A DNA stretch of 64,000 bases from Martelella limonii (lineage in GTDB: Bacteria > Pseudomonadota > Alphaproteobacteria > Rhizobiales > Rhizobiaceae): assembly GCF_013344475.1 (NCBI RefSeq), contig NZ_JABUOU010000001.1, positions 992,001 to 1,056,000 of the forward strand, written 5' to 3'. The first letter of the stretch is position 1; every line of letters starts with the position of its first letter. Shown here one piece after another: positions 16,221-24,274 of the stretch. A model generated the notes under the pieces. The model saw nothing but the letters and a program-made list of their open reading frames with translations, was not told where the DNA came from and searched no databases. A program made the translations under genes and the position numbers.

Positions 16221-17195
16221 ATGAAACTCTCCATGCTTGCCCTTGCGACGGTCAGCGCACTTGCCTTTTCGGCTGCCCACGCTGAGGAAACCATCACGCT
16301 CTACACCAGCCAGGCGCCGGAACAGGCCCAGGAAACGGTCGACGCCTTCGAAGCCGCCAATCCTGACATCAAGGTCAACTGGACCCGCAACGGCACCTCG
16401 GCACTGATGAACGTGATGCGTGCCGAAATCGAAGCCGGCAACATCCAGCCCGACGTCCTTCTGGTCGCAGACCCGATCAACCTCGGCACGCTCAAGGCCG
16501 AAGGCCATCTGATGGCCTATCCGGACGCTCCGGTCGACGGCTACGACCAGGCCGCCTACGACAAGGACATGACCTATTTCGGCACCAAGGCGATCACCAC
16601 GGGCATTGCCTACAACACCGATATCGCCGAGCCGGTCGAAAGCTGGAACGATCTTCTGGTCGAAGACAATCGCGGCATGATCGCCGTGCCGAGCCCGCTT
16701 TATTCTGGCGCCGCGCTGAACCACCTTCACGCGCTCATCAATGCGCCGGAGATCGGCTGGTCGTTCTACGAGGGTCTGAACGATCTCGACATCGTGCCCG
16801 AGGGCGGTAACGGACCGGCGACCAAGGCCGTTGCCTCCGGCATGGCGAAATACGCCATCCTGGTCGATGCCAACACGCTGCGCGCCAAGGCCGACGGTTC
16901 CCCCGTCGACTATATCGCCCCGAAGGATGGCGTTTCCTTCATCGGTGAGCCGGTCGCCATCATGAGCACGACCAAGCACGAGGAAGCGGCCAAGAAGTTC
17001 GTGGATTTCCTGCTCTCCGAACAGGGCCAGGAACTGGTGTCCAAGCAGGGCAACATCCCGCTGATGCCGGGCGTGGCCGCACCGGAAGGCTATCCGGAAC
17101 TCTCCTCGATGACGCTGATCGGCTATGATGTCGACGAGGCCGTCAAGACCGACGAACAGGTCCGCGCGAAATTCGCCGAGATCTTCGGCCTGTAA
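16221..17195 (+). CDS. periplasmic substrate-binding protein, FbpA/AfuA-like
   Basis: The 324-residue protein has a clear signal peptide (KLSMLALATVSALAFSAAHA) and begins EETITLYTSQAPEQAQETVD, the opening strand of cluster-D-like binding proteins for ferric iron, 2-aminoethylphosphonate or hexose phosphates. Landmarks are FEAANPDIKVNW, PDVLLVADPINL, ITTGIAYNTDI and a C-terminal FVDFLLSEQGQELVSKQGNI. The tyrosine pair that binds iron in FbpA is not obvious near the C-terminal hinge, which favours an organic ligand, though this cannot be settled by eye. Second gene of the operon, 24 nt after the ATPase and 5 nt before the permease. Confidence 0.88.
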   Translation: MKLSMLALATVSALAFSAAHAEETITLYTSQAPEQAQETVDAFEAANPDIKVNWTRNGTSALMNVMRAEIEAGNIQPDVLLVADPINLGTLKAEGHLMAYPDAPVDGYDQAAYDKDMTYFGTKAITTGIAYNTDIAEPVESWNDLLVEDNRGMIAVPSPLYSGAALNHLHALINAPEIGWSFYEGLNDLDIVPEGGNGPATKAVASGMAKYAILVDANTLRAKADGSPVDYIAPKDGVSFIGEPVAIMSTTKHEEAAKKFVDFLLSEQGQELVSKQGNIPLMPGVAAPEGYPELSSMTLIGYDVDEAVKTDEQVRAKFAEIFGL

Positions 17196-17200
17196 TCGCG

Positions 17201-18943
17201 ATGTCCCTGTCGACCACAGCAACCGGAGAGCGTCCTACGTGGACGCTCTCCACCCTGTCCGGGCTCCTGAAGAAAGAGCGCGCGCTGATGCTGGCGCTTG
17301 CGGCGTTCGTCGGCATCCTGTCGGTTCTGCCGCTTGGACGGCTGATCTACGCAGCCTTCGTGACCGGCACCGGCTTTGAAATTGGCCGTATCGCCGATGT
17401 GCTGGGCGGCCGCCGCGTATTCGAGGCGACGGTCAACACGATCTGGATTTCGCTGTCGGCCACGGCCATTGCCACCGCCGCCGGTACGGTCGCCGCCCTT
17501 CTCGTCGGTGCAAGCGACATGCGCGGCCGCACTGCTTGGGTATTCGGCTTCGTCCTTCCTTTGATGATCCCGCCGCAGGTCATCGCGCTTGCCTGGATCC
17601 AGGCTTTCTCGCCGGCAAGCCCGGTGATGAACCTTCTCGGCATCAGCTTTCCGCCCGGCATGCGCCATCCGCTCTATTCTGCAGGCGGGATCGTCGTTCT
17701 GCTTGGCCTTTATAACGCGCCTCTGGTGTTTCTGGCGGTGCGGGCCAATCTGCGCCGCGTGCCCGCCGATCTGGTGGAGGCCGCCCGCGCCGTGGGCGCC
17801 TCGCCGCTCAAAGCCACGATCGGCGTGATTCTGCCATTGATCCGCGGCGGCATTTTCGCCGGAGCAGCGCTCGCCTTCGTGTCGTCGATCGGCAATTTCG
17901 GCATTCAGGCCATGCTCGGGATTCCCGCCCGCGTGCCGACGCTGATCACGCTGATCTACCGGCAGCTCAATTCCTACGGCCCCTCGGCGCTCAATGACAT
18001 GGCGCTCCTCGCTTTGCTGCTGGCTGCTCTGACGATTTTCGGCATGGGCGTTGCCAGCTTCCTGAGCCGGATGGGCGACCAGCGCGTCGATGGCGCCTCG
18101 AGGCCCTTCAAATTCCCGCTCGGCCGGTTCCGTCTGCCCGTGACCGGGCTTGCATGGGGTTACCTTCTGGTTGCCCTGGCGCTGCCCCTTTCGGCACTAG
18201 CCGGCTCCGCCCTTGTGCGCGGATACGGTCAGCCGCTCACTATCGACACGCTGACCTTAGAGAATTTCGCCAACGCCATCCTCCATCACGAAGGCATCCG
18301 CAACGCCTTCTTCACCAGCCTGTGGCTCACGGGGCTCTCGGTCGCGATCCTCATTCCGGTCTCCGTCGCGCTCGGCTATTTCCTGAGCTGGCGGAAGGGC
18401 GTGACGCCGCGCCTGCTCTACCTTTCCTCCCAACTCGCCTACGCGCTCCCCGGTATCATCATCGGCGTGGCGATGATCCTGTTCTTCCTGAAGCCCCTGC
18501 CGATCGTGGGCGCCAGCCTCTACGGCACGGTCTGGGTGATCCTTGCCGCCTATCTCTCGAATTTTCTGGCGCTTTCGCTGCAGCCGATCCTTGGCGGCTT
18601 CGCGCAGGTCGAACGGTCGCTCGATGAAGCCGCGCAGGTGGTGGGGGCCGGGATATTCCGCAGGCTGAAGGATATCGTGCTGCCAGTGTTGGCCCCTGCG
18701 GCGGCGGCATCCGCAATCCTGGTGTTCATGACAGCGATCAACGAGATCCAGACCTCCGTCCTGCTCGTTTCCTCGCGCGCCCAGACCATCGGCCCGATGA
18801 TCATCTTTCTGGAGGAGGCCGGATCATCGACGCTTGCCGCCGCCGTCGGCTGCCTGATGGTCGTCGTCATCCTCGCGCTGATGCTACTCAGCCTCACCTT
18901 TGCCAAAAGGCTTCCACAGGGAGTTCTGCCTTGGCACGACTGA
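17201..18943 (+). CDS. fused double-length ABC permease of the FbpB/AfuB type
   Basis: The 580-residue inner-membrane protein has two homologous halves of about six helices each. Each half contains an EAA loop that couples to the ATPase: VEAARAVGASPLKATIGVIL in the first half and LDEAAQVVGAGIFRRLKDIV in the second. The fusion of both permease domains is normal for the Fbp/Fut/Afu group, so one copy supplies the whole channel. The stop overlaps the next gene (MBL hydrolase) by 13 nt, showing tight translational linkage between import and hydrolysis. No truncation or lost motif is seen. Confidence 0.9.
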   Translation: MSLSTTATGERPTWTLSTLSGLLKKERALMLALAAFVGILSVLPLGRLIYAAFVTGTGFEIGRIADVLGGRRVFEATVNTIWISLSATAIATAAGTVAALLVGASDMRGRTAWVFGFVLPLMIPPQVIALAWIQAFSPASPVMNLLGISFPPGMRHPLYSAGGIVVLLGLYNAPLVFLAVRANLRRVPADLVEAARAVGASPLKATIGVILPLIRGGIFAGAALAFVSSIGNFGIQAMLGIPARVPTLITLIYRQLNSYGPSALNDMALLALLLAALTIFGMGVASFLSRMGDQRVDGASRPFKFPLGRFRLPVTGLAWGYLLVALALPLSALAGSALVRGYGQPLTIDTLTLENFANAILHHEGIRNAFFTSLWLTGLSVAILIPVSVALGYFLSWRKGVTPRLLYLSSQLAYALPGIIIGVAMILFFLKPLPIVGASLYGTVWVILAAYLSNFLALSLQPILGGFAQVERSLDEAAQVVGAGIFRRLKDIVLPVLAPAAAASAILVFMTAINEIQTSVLLVSSRAQTIGPMIIFLEEAGSSTLAAAVGCLMVVVILALMLLSLTFAKRLPQGVLPWHD

Positions 18944-19956
18944 AGGTGATCAGCGGGCTCAACCGCAAGAGTGCCGCGATCTTTCTGGTCGAGGCGGAAG
19001 GAAAGCGCGTCTTGTTCGATTTCGGCGACGGCCTCGACAAGGACGAACACCCCGACATTGGCGCGATCGGGACTGTGGATGCGGTCTTTCTCAGCCATGC
19101 CCATCGCGACCATGCGGGCTCGCTTGACCACCTCGACGACATCGGGAACCCGTGCGTCTTCGCAACCGGGCGAACGCTTGGCTTTCTGAAAGGCGAGCAT
19201 GCGCCAAGCGCAGCGGAAATCATTCCCGAACAGGGTTCGTTCGAAGCCTGCGGCCTTTCGCTGACCACCGGACGCTGCGGCCATGCGCCGGGCGGCGTCT
19301 GGTTTCATATGCAAACGCCTTCGGGCAACTTCATCTATACCGGCGACATCAGTCTGGAATCACGCGGGATGCCGTTCGACTATCCGCCGCCTGCATCGAC
19401 CCTCGTCGTCGATGCTTCCTATGGCGACCGCGCGCAGGCTCTCGAAGACCAGATCGCGGCCATGTCCGCTTATGCCGAGGGTGGTGCCGTGCTCTGCTGT
19501 CCTTCCGCCGGACGCGGAACGGACATGGCACTCGCCCTCGCCGCCCGCGGCCACCAGGTGCATGTCAGCGCCGATGTCGGTGAAGAAATCGATGCGGCGA
19601 CCGGCCGGTCGTTTTCCGTGGTGGATGGCGAAAGCGCTACGCCCCGGCAGGTGATCGTCGCGACCGAAGCCAATGCCGAAGCCGGGCTCTCGGCGGCGCT
19701 TCTGGCACGCGGGGGATTTCGTTTCGTGTTTTCGAGCCATGTCCCGAACGGAACGCCAGCGCGCCGCCTGATCGATCGCAGCGAGGCCGTGTGGCTTGCC
19801 TGGAACGTCCACCCGCGCAGGGGCGATGTCATTGCGCTCGCCGATCACTGCGGCGCGCGACAGGTCCTGCCGGCCTTTGTCGACATGGCCGCCGCCCCCG
19901 CGCTTGCCCGCGACCTCGGCGCACGGCTAAGACTGGAACCGGAGACGGAGATTTGA
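18931..19956 (+). CDS. metallo-beta-lactamase-fold hydrolase
   Basis: The 341-residue cytoplasmic protein carries the dinuclear metal signature HAHRDHAG (His56, His58, Asp60, His61), a further His in RCGHAPGG, and the bridging Asp in YTGDISLES. The rest resembles the beta-CASP/RNase-J-like exonuclease branch loosely (VVDASYGDR, then LLARGGFRFVFSSHVPNGT) but is shorter than RNase J. Translation probably starts at TTG 18931, with AGGGAG 7 nt upstream inside the permease gene. Lying between an importer and a phosphatase in one operon, it may cleave a phosphodiester, cyclic phosphate or lactone in the imported compound. The exact reaction is unknown. Confidence 0.85.
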   Translation: MARLKVISGLNRKSAAIFLVEAEGKRVLFDFGDGLDKDEHPDIGAIGTVDAVFLSHAHRDHAGSLDHLDDIGNPCVFATGRTLGFLKGEHAPSAAEIIPEQGSFEACGLSLTTGRCGHAPGGVWFHMQTPSGNFIYTGDISLESRGMPFDYPPPASTLVVDASYGDRAQALEDQIAAMSAYAEGGAVLCCPSAGRGTDMALALAARGHQVHVSADVGEEIDAATGRSFSVVDGESATPRQVIVATEANAEAGLSAALLARGGFRFVFSSHVPNGTPARRLIDRSEAVWLAWNVHPRRGDVIALADHCGARQVLPAFVDMAAAPALARDLGARLRLEPETEI

Positions 19957-19958
19957 CC

Positions 19959-20558
19959 ATGACAGAAAAACGCCTCGGAGTTCCCGATCATGTGCCCGTA
20001 AGCGAAGCGCGCGAGGATGACCGTCCGCTGTTGTTTCCGGTCATTGAAAATGTCGGCCCATACGAGAAAACGCTCTTTCTCGGCAATCTTGCGGCCGCCG
20101 AAGATCCCGATTGCCTTTTCGAAGCCGGGATCACGGAAACGCTCAACGTTTCCATCAACATGTTCCCCGGACCGCTCGAGCTTGCAGACGGCACCCATAT
20201 CCGCCGCTACCAGATCGGCATGATCGACGGCGCCGGCAATGATCCGCATCTCATGGCAGCGGCCGTCTATACCGTGGAAGGCCTGATGCGCGGCTATGTG
20301 CCCGCAAAGCCGCATTACCCCAAGCATCGCAAGGGCCACATTCTGGTCCACTGCCGCGGCGGGCGTTCGCGATCGGTCACCTTGATCGCGCTCTGGCTTT
20401 CCCGCTTTGTCCATGATCGGTTTTCAAGCTTCGATGATGCGCTTGCCCATCTTCGAGACCTCCGCGGGCTCGAAGACAACTACCCGCTGCCACCCATGCT
20501 TGCGCTTGCGCAAGAGGTCAGGTCACGCAATCTGCTGGGCAATGAACACGCGGCATAG
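19959..20558 (+). CDS. dual-specificity-phosphatase-like cysteine phosphatase
   Basis: The 199-residue protein has the CX5R phosphatase loop in LVHCRGGRSRSV (Cys132, Arg138), preceded by the family pattern TLFLGNLAAAEDPDCLFEAG and TLNVSINMFPG, and a candidate general-acid Asp in IGMIDGAGNDP. All elements for a phospho-cysteine mechanism are visible. GGAG lies 8 nt before the ATG, which follows the MBL stop by 2 nt. In this operon a substrate such as a sugar or cyclitol phosphate is more plausible than a phosphoprotein, since plant and bacterial relatives of this fold also act on inositol phosphates; that is inference. LacI follows 7 nt later. Confidence 0.85.
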   Translation: MTEKRLGVPDHVPVSEAREDDRPLLFPVIENVGPYEKTLFLGNLAAAEDPDCLFEAGITETLNVSINMFPGPLELADGTHIRRYQIGMIDGAGNDPHLMAAAVYTVEGLMRGYVPAKPHYPKHRKGHILVHCRGGRSRSVTLIALWLSRFVHDRFSSFDDALAHLRDLRGLEDNYPLPPMLALAQEVRSRNLLGNEHAA

Positions 20559-20565
20559 GCAAGTC

Positions 20566-21594
20566 ATGTCTGAAAAATTCATCTCCGCTGGCGATGTCGC
20601 CCGTCTCGCCGGCGTCTCCCGCTCCGCAGTCTCCCGCACCTTCACCGAAGGCGCAAGCGTCGCGCCCAAAACCCGCGACCGGGTGATGAAGGCAGCCGAA
20701 GAGCTCGGCTACCGGGTCAACCTTCTCGCCCGCACGCTGCACAAGGACCGCTCGGATCTCGTCGGCCTTGTCGGGGCGAACCTCTCCAATCCCTATATTT
20801 CCGCCCAGGTCGATGCGCTGACCGCAGCGCTCCAGGCACAAGGGCTGCAATGCATGCTGCTCAATCTGGCGGTTGCGCAAAATGACATGGAAAACGCGGT
20901 TGCAAAGCTGCTCGATTACAGGGTGCGCACCGTCGTCCTGCTGTCGGGCGCCGTTCCGGACGCGATGATGCGGCTTGCCGCCGCAAACGGCACGCGTCTC
21001 GTACTCATCAACCGGCCGCTGCCGGAAAAGATCGGGCTTGTCGATCTGGTCGAGGCGGATTCGGCCGCCGGCGGGGCGCTTGCCGCGCAGAGGCTGATTG
21101 CCGCCGGCTGCAAGAATGTCGCGGTCGTCCTGTCGGAATCCCGAACCTCCGCCAAGCTTGCACGCGCCGAAGCCTTCATCGACGTCATGGAGCGGCATCG
21201 CATTCCCGTCACGGAATGGAGCCGTGGACGCAACAATTACGAAACCGGCATCGAAGCCGCCCACGGATTGCTTTCCGAGGGAAGCATTGACGGGATCTTC
21301 GGGGTGACGGACGAGATCGCGCTCGGCGTGATGAACACGGCGCGTCACGCGCTCGGCCTCTCCGTTCCCGGCGATGTCTCGGTGATCGGCTTTGACGACG
21401 CGCCCATTTCCAACTGGTCGTCGCACCAGCTCACCACCATCAGCCAGTCGCTGTCCTCGCTCACGCGCGCCACGCTGAAAGCCGTCATGGGACCGGCGAA
21501 TGCCCCCTCCTCCCACCACTTCATCCCCGTAAGCCTTGTCGAGCGGACATCGGTACGCGCGGCAGCTGCAGGGGACTGCCCGATGCGGCCATGA
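20566..21594 (+). CDS. LacI-family transcriptional repressor
   Basis: The 342-residue protein has an N-terminal helix-turn-helix (ISAGDVARLAGVSRSAVSRT), the hinge helix region (GYRVNLLARTLHKDRSDLVG) and a periplasmic-binding-protein-like effector domain with GLVGANLSNPYISAQVDAL, RRLVLIN-type strands and DVSVIGFDDAPISNW near the C-terminus. All LacI landmarks are present. It is the last gene of the importer-hydrolase-phosphatase operon, 7 nt after the phosphatase, so it very likely controls the operon, plausibly at TTGCAA-AGCA-TTGCAA (15036-15051). The effector is expected to be a sugar or sugar-phosphate-like molecule, as for most members of the family. Confidence 0.93.
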   Translation: MSEKFISAGDVARLAGVSRSAVSRTFTEGASVAPKTRDRVMKAAEELGYRVNLLARTLHKDRSDLVGLVGANLSNPYISAQVDALTAALQAQGLQCMLLNLAVAQNDMENAVAKLLDYRVRTVVLLSGAVPDAMMRLAAANGTRLVLINRPLPEKIGLVDLVEADSAAGGALAAQRLIAAGCKNVAVVLSESRTSAKLARAEAFIDVMERHRIPVTEWSRGRNNYETGIEAAHGLLSEGSIDGIFGVTDEIALGVMNTARHALGLSVPGDVSVIGFDDAPISNWSSHQLTTISQSLSSLTRATLKAVMGPANAPSSHHFIPVSLVERTSVRAAAAGDCPMRP

Positions 21595-21695
21595 CCGTCA
21601 CGGGCGCGGCAACCACCATCGCACCCGAAAATGCGCGCGTGAGGAACCGGCTGCCAACCCACTTCGCGCCATTCGACAGACGCCATAGAAAGTCA

Positions 21696-22733
21696 TCAGT
21701 CTTCCATGACGATCTGCAGCTTGATGTCCGACGGCCTGGCAGATGCGGCGCGTTCGAAGGCGGCGATGCTGTCTCTGAACGGGAAAGTCTCGGCCACCAG
21801 TGGCTTGAGGTCGACCTTTCCGGACGCGATCAGGTTGAGTGCCCGATCGAAAATATTGGCATAGCGGAACACCGTCTCGATCCGCGCCTCCTTGGCAATG
21901 GCGCTTGACACGTCAAATTTCACCGGTGCAACCGGAAGGCCGACAAGCACCACGGCGCCTCCGGGCCGAACGAGATCGAAGAGCGTTTCAAACGCCTTGC
22001 CACTGCCGCTCGCCTCGAACACGACATCCGCGCCCCAGTTGCCGGTCTCCCGCAGGACGACCTCTGCAAAGTCCTCCTCGCCGGCATTGACCGGAATGAT
22101 GCCCGGATATTGCCCCGCGATTGCAAGCTTGGGGGCCGAAAAATCAGAGATGAACACCTTGGAGCAGCCGCCGGCAAGCGCGGCGAGCGCGACCATGATC
22201 CCGATCGTGCCGCAGCCGACCACGACCGCGACATCCCCAGGCGCGATCCGGGCGCGCGAGGCCGCCTGCATGCCGATCGCGAACGGCTCGACCATCGCGC
22301 CTTCCGAGAACGAGACGCGCTCCGGCAGCTTGTATGTGAATGCCGCGGGATGCACGACATAGGGCGCCAGCACACCGTGGATCGGCGGCGTTGCCCAGAA
22401 GCGGACGGCGGGGTCGACATTGTAGATGCCAAGCTTCGACGCACGGGAGCCAAGATCCGGCACGCCGGGCTCCATGCAGACCCTGTCTCCGACGGCGAAG
22501 TCCTTCACATTGGCGCCGACCTCGACGACGATGCCCGCGGCTTCATGGCCGAGAACCATCGGTTCACGCAGCACGAAGGGGCCGATGGCGCCGTGGGTAT
22601 AATAATGGACGTCGCTGCCGCAAACGCCAACCGTGTGGATCTTGATCTTGACGTCATCCGGACCGACCGCAAGTGGCAGATCGATATCGCGGATCTTCAG
22701 GACGCCTTTCTGTTCGAGAACCAGAGCTTCCAT
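21696..22733 (-). CDS. zinc-dependent polyol dehydrogenase (xylitol/sorbitol dehydrogenase-like MDR)
   Basis: The 345-residue protein is a medium-chain dehydrogenase with catalytic zinc ligands Cys38 ([14 protein letters not shown]), His63-Glu64 (LGHEAAG) and the Glu in [12 protein letters not shown]. The cofactor loop is [16 protein letters not shown], with an acidic residue (ISDF) after the second strand favouring NAD. The segment [20 protein letters not shown] replaces the four structural-zinc cysteines, as in sorbitol and xylitol dehydrogenases. It should oxidise a polyol to a ketose. It converges on the LacI operon and may or may not share its pathway. An apparently noncoding 619-bp stretch lies upstream. 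Confidence 0.9.
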   Translation of the reverse strand: MEALVLEQKGVLKIRDIDLPLAVGPDDVKIKIHTVGVCGSDVHYYTHGAIGPFVLREPMVLGHEAAGIVVEVGANVKDFAVGDRVCMEPGVPDLGSRASKLGIYNVDPAVRFWATPPIHGVLAPYVVHPAAFTYKLPERVSFSEGAMVEPFAIGMQAASRARIAPGDVAVVVGCGTIGIMVALAALAGGCSKVFISDFSAPKLAIAGQYPGIIPVNAGEEDFAEVVLRETGNWGADVVFEASGSGKAFETLFDLVRPGGAVVLVGLPVAPVKFDVSSAIAKEARIETVFRYANIFDRALNLIASGKVDLKPLVAETFPFRDSIAAFERAASARPSDIKLQIVMED

Positions 22734-23352
22734 GTTTGTGTGTCCTTATGAAATTCAGAGGCCTGACGCTCGAAGGCGCGTTAGAGCATGCCGGAGCGAA
22801 CGGAAAAGAAGCGTGGCAGCGGGATTGAGATCACCACGCTGGCAACGGGAAGAGCGCCAAGCGCTACAGCGGAAAGACAAGGAATTCGAGACTTCTGCAT
22901 TGAGAGCCTCCCAACCCCCGCATGCTGTCTGCTTTCGCAGGACCACAGGCACAAATGCCAGCTCATCCGCCAGCATCAGCTTCCGATAATCGGCCCTTGT
23001 GGGCGGCAAACCATTCAGACAGTTCAACACAGCACGTCAAGGCCGGCGACGCAGAAAGCGACATGATGCTCCCTCACCACGCTGCGGCATTATCTAAGTT
23101 CTTCGGCCGGTTTTGTCGATAGCTGCCTCGCAGGCACATCAGGTTCGGAGGCACAATAGAACTTGTGCGTTCGGAAACGCAGGCTTGCACATGCGAACTT
23201 GCACATGCAGAAAATATGATATTTATGGTCAGGTTATACGGCTTTGGCTGACCGCACCGGCGTCACCGCTGAAGGCATCGTCATGTTGCCGAAGCAGTCG
23301 TGCGTGAGCCAATATTTGAAAACGGTATCCTGTCTTGACCTATCGGCATTCC
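22734..23352. other. long gap between polyol dehydrogenase and AraC genes; no convincing gene
   Basis: Short overlapping open frames on both strands have no family-like features. One minus-strand piece (22781-22897) encodes a hydrophobic stretch, LSAVALGALPVASVVISIPL, that might be the remnant of a transporter subunit or a short membrane peptide, but it has no convincing start. The right part is AT-richer near 23210-23230 and carries the direct repeats at 23184-23208, so promoters for one or both flanking genes probably lie here. Confidence 0.5.
23184..23208. repeat. direct repeat CTTGCACATGC, two copies 14 bp apart
   Basis: Two identical 11-bp units separated by GAA lie about 150 bp before the AraC gene and just before an AT-rich ATATGATATTTAT segment that could hold a -10 region. 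AraC-type regulators often bind direct repeats, so autoregulation is possible. Confidence 0.5.
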
Positions 23353-24234
23353 ATGTTGTGCCACACAAATGGCATCCGGCCGGTCTTGCCCGTGCAGTGG
23401 CGAGGCCTTGACGGCCTTGTCGGCGTCTACTGGGAGGCGGAAGGCGATCAGGGCGCAAACGCCTATTATCTCTCTCCCGACCCCCGGATCGTCGTCTTCT
23501 TCAACGATGTCGCAGATTGCATTCGCGTGTCGAACCGTGGTGGCGTGTTTTCCGGCCATGAACGGCCGCTGACGCGGGCAATTTACGTGCCGGCGGGCGT
23601 TCCGATGTGGACGCAGTTCACCGCCCGTCATCGCTTCTCCCATCTCGACCTCCACCTGCATGAGGACCGGCTGATGCGCTTCCTTGCGCCATCGACCGGC
23701 AGTTCCGCGGCACGTGCCATCCTGCGCCGTCCGGCGGAAATCGACGATGTCGGCCCGATCGGCACGCTTGCCGGCATGATCGTCGATGAATTGGCCAATC
23801 CCGCGCATCATCCGCTCTTTGCCGAGAACCTTGTCGGCAGCCTTGCAACCGCCCTGCTCGACATTCCCGCCGAAACCGGCAAACGCACGTCCAACGGCCG
23901 GATCACGCAGGCGCAGATGAACCGCCTGCTGCAGCGCTTCGACGCATCGCCCGACGGGCGCATGACGGTTGGCGAGATGGCAGAGGCCGTCGGCCTTTCC
24001 GAGAGCTGGTTTTCCGAAGCCTTCCGCCAGACCACGGGAAAGACGCCGCTGCAATGGCAGCTTGCACGGCGCGTGGAACGCGCCAAGGGCCTGCTCGGGG
24101 AAAGCGCAACCAGCGTTGCCGATGTCGCGGCACAGCTCGGCTTTTCCGATCAGGCGCATCTTACCCGCGTGTTCCGCCAGATCACCGGTGAAACACCGGC
24201 TGCCTGGCGCAAGGCGCTCTCTACGGGCGGGTGA
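23353..24234 (+). CDS. AraC-family transcriptional regulator of the siderophore locus
   Basis: The protein is about 293 residues. The C-terminal 100 residues hold the two AraC helix-turn-helix motifs: MTVGEMAEAVGLSESWFSEA with FRQTTGKTPLQW, and VADVAAQLGFSDQAHLTRVF with RQITGETPAAWR. The N-terminal part is a ligand-sensing cupin-like region typical of siderophore-responsive regulators such as PchR/AlcR, though residue-level proof is lacking. The frame is open from TTG 23335; ATG 23353 is the first ATG and neither has a strong ribosome site. It converges on the TonB receptor gene. By position it should activate receptor and transporter genes when the cognate ferric siderophore is present. Confidence 0.87.
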   Translation: MLCHTNGIRPVLPVQWRGLDGLVGVYWEAEGDQGANAYYLSPDPRIVVFFNDVADCIRVSNRGGVFSGHERPLTRAIYVPAGVPMWTQFTARHRFSHLDLHLHEDRLMRFLAPSTGSSAARAILRRPAEIDDVGPIGTLAGMIVDELANPAHHPLFAENLVGSLATALLDIPAETGKRTSNGRITQAQMNRLLQRFDASPDGRMTVGEMAEAVGLSESWFSEAFRQTTGKTPLQWQLARRVERAKGLLGESATSVADVAAQLGFSDQAHLTRVFRQITGETPAAWRKALSTGG

Positions 24235-24239
24235 AGGAA

Positions 24240-24259
24240 GGCCCGCAACGATGCGGGCC
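24240..24259. terminator. bidirectional terminator between AraC and TonB receptor genes
   Basis: GGCCCGCA-ACGA-TGCGGGCC is a perfect 8-bp stem with a 4-nt loop, between the convergent stops at 24234 and 24275. There is no long T-run on either side, so efficiency is uncertain. Confidence 0.65.
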
Positions 24260-24274
24260 AGCCCTTGATCCGTC

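Noticed and set aside
15069-17222. 717-codon minus-strand open frame across the ABC ATPase and binding-protein genes
   Set aside because: It spans two clear plus-strand genes and their gap and has low-complexity Arg/Gly/His-rich sequence with no family features.
15114-18943. Annotation of the importer as a ferric-iron transporter
   Set aside because: The family name alone suggests iron, but the operon contains a phosphatase, an MBL hydrolase and LacI, and a separate complete siderophore system lies nearby.
22755-23066. Overlapping open frames of about 90 codons on both strands
   Set aside because: No family features or ribosome sites, and each excludes the other; treated as noncoding or remnant sequence.
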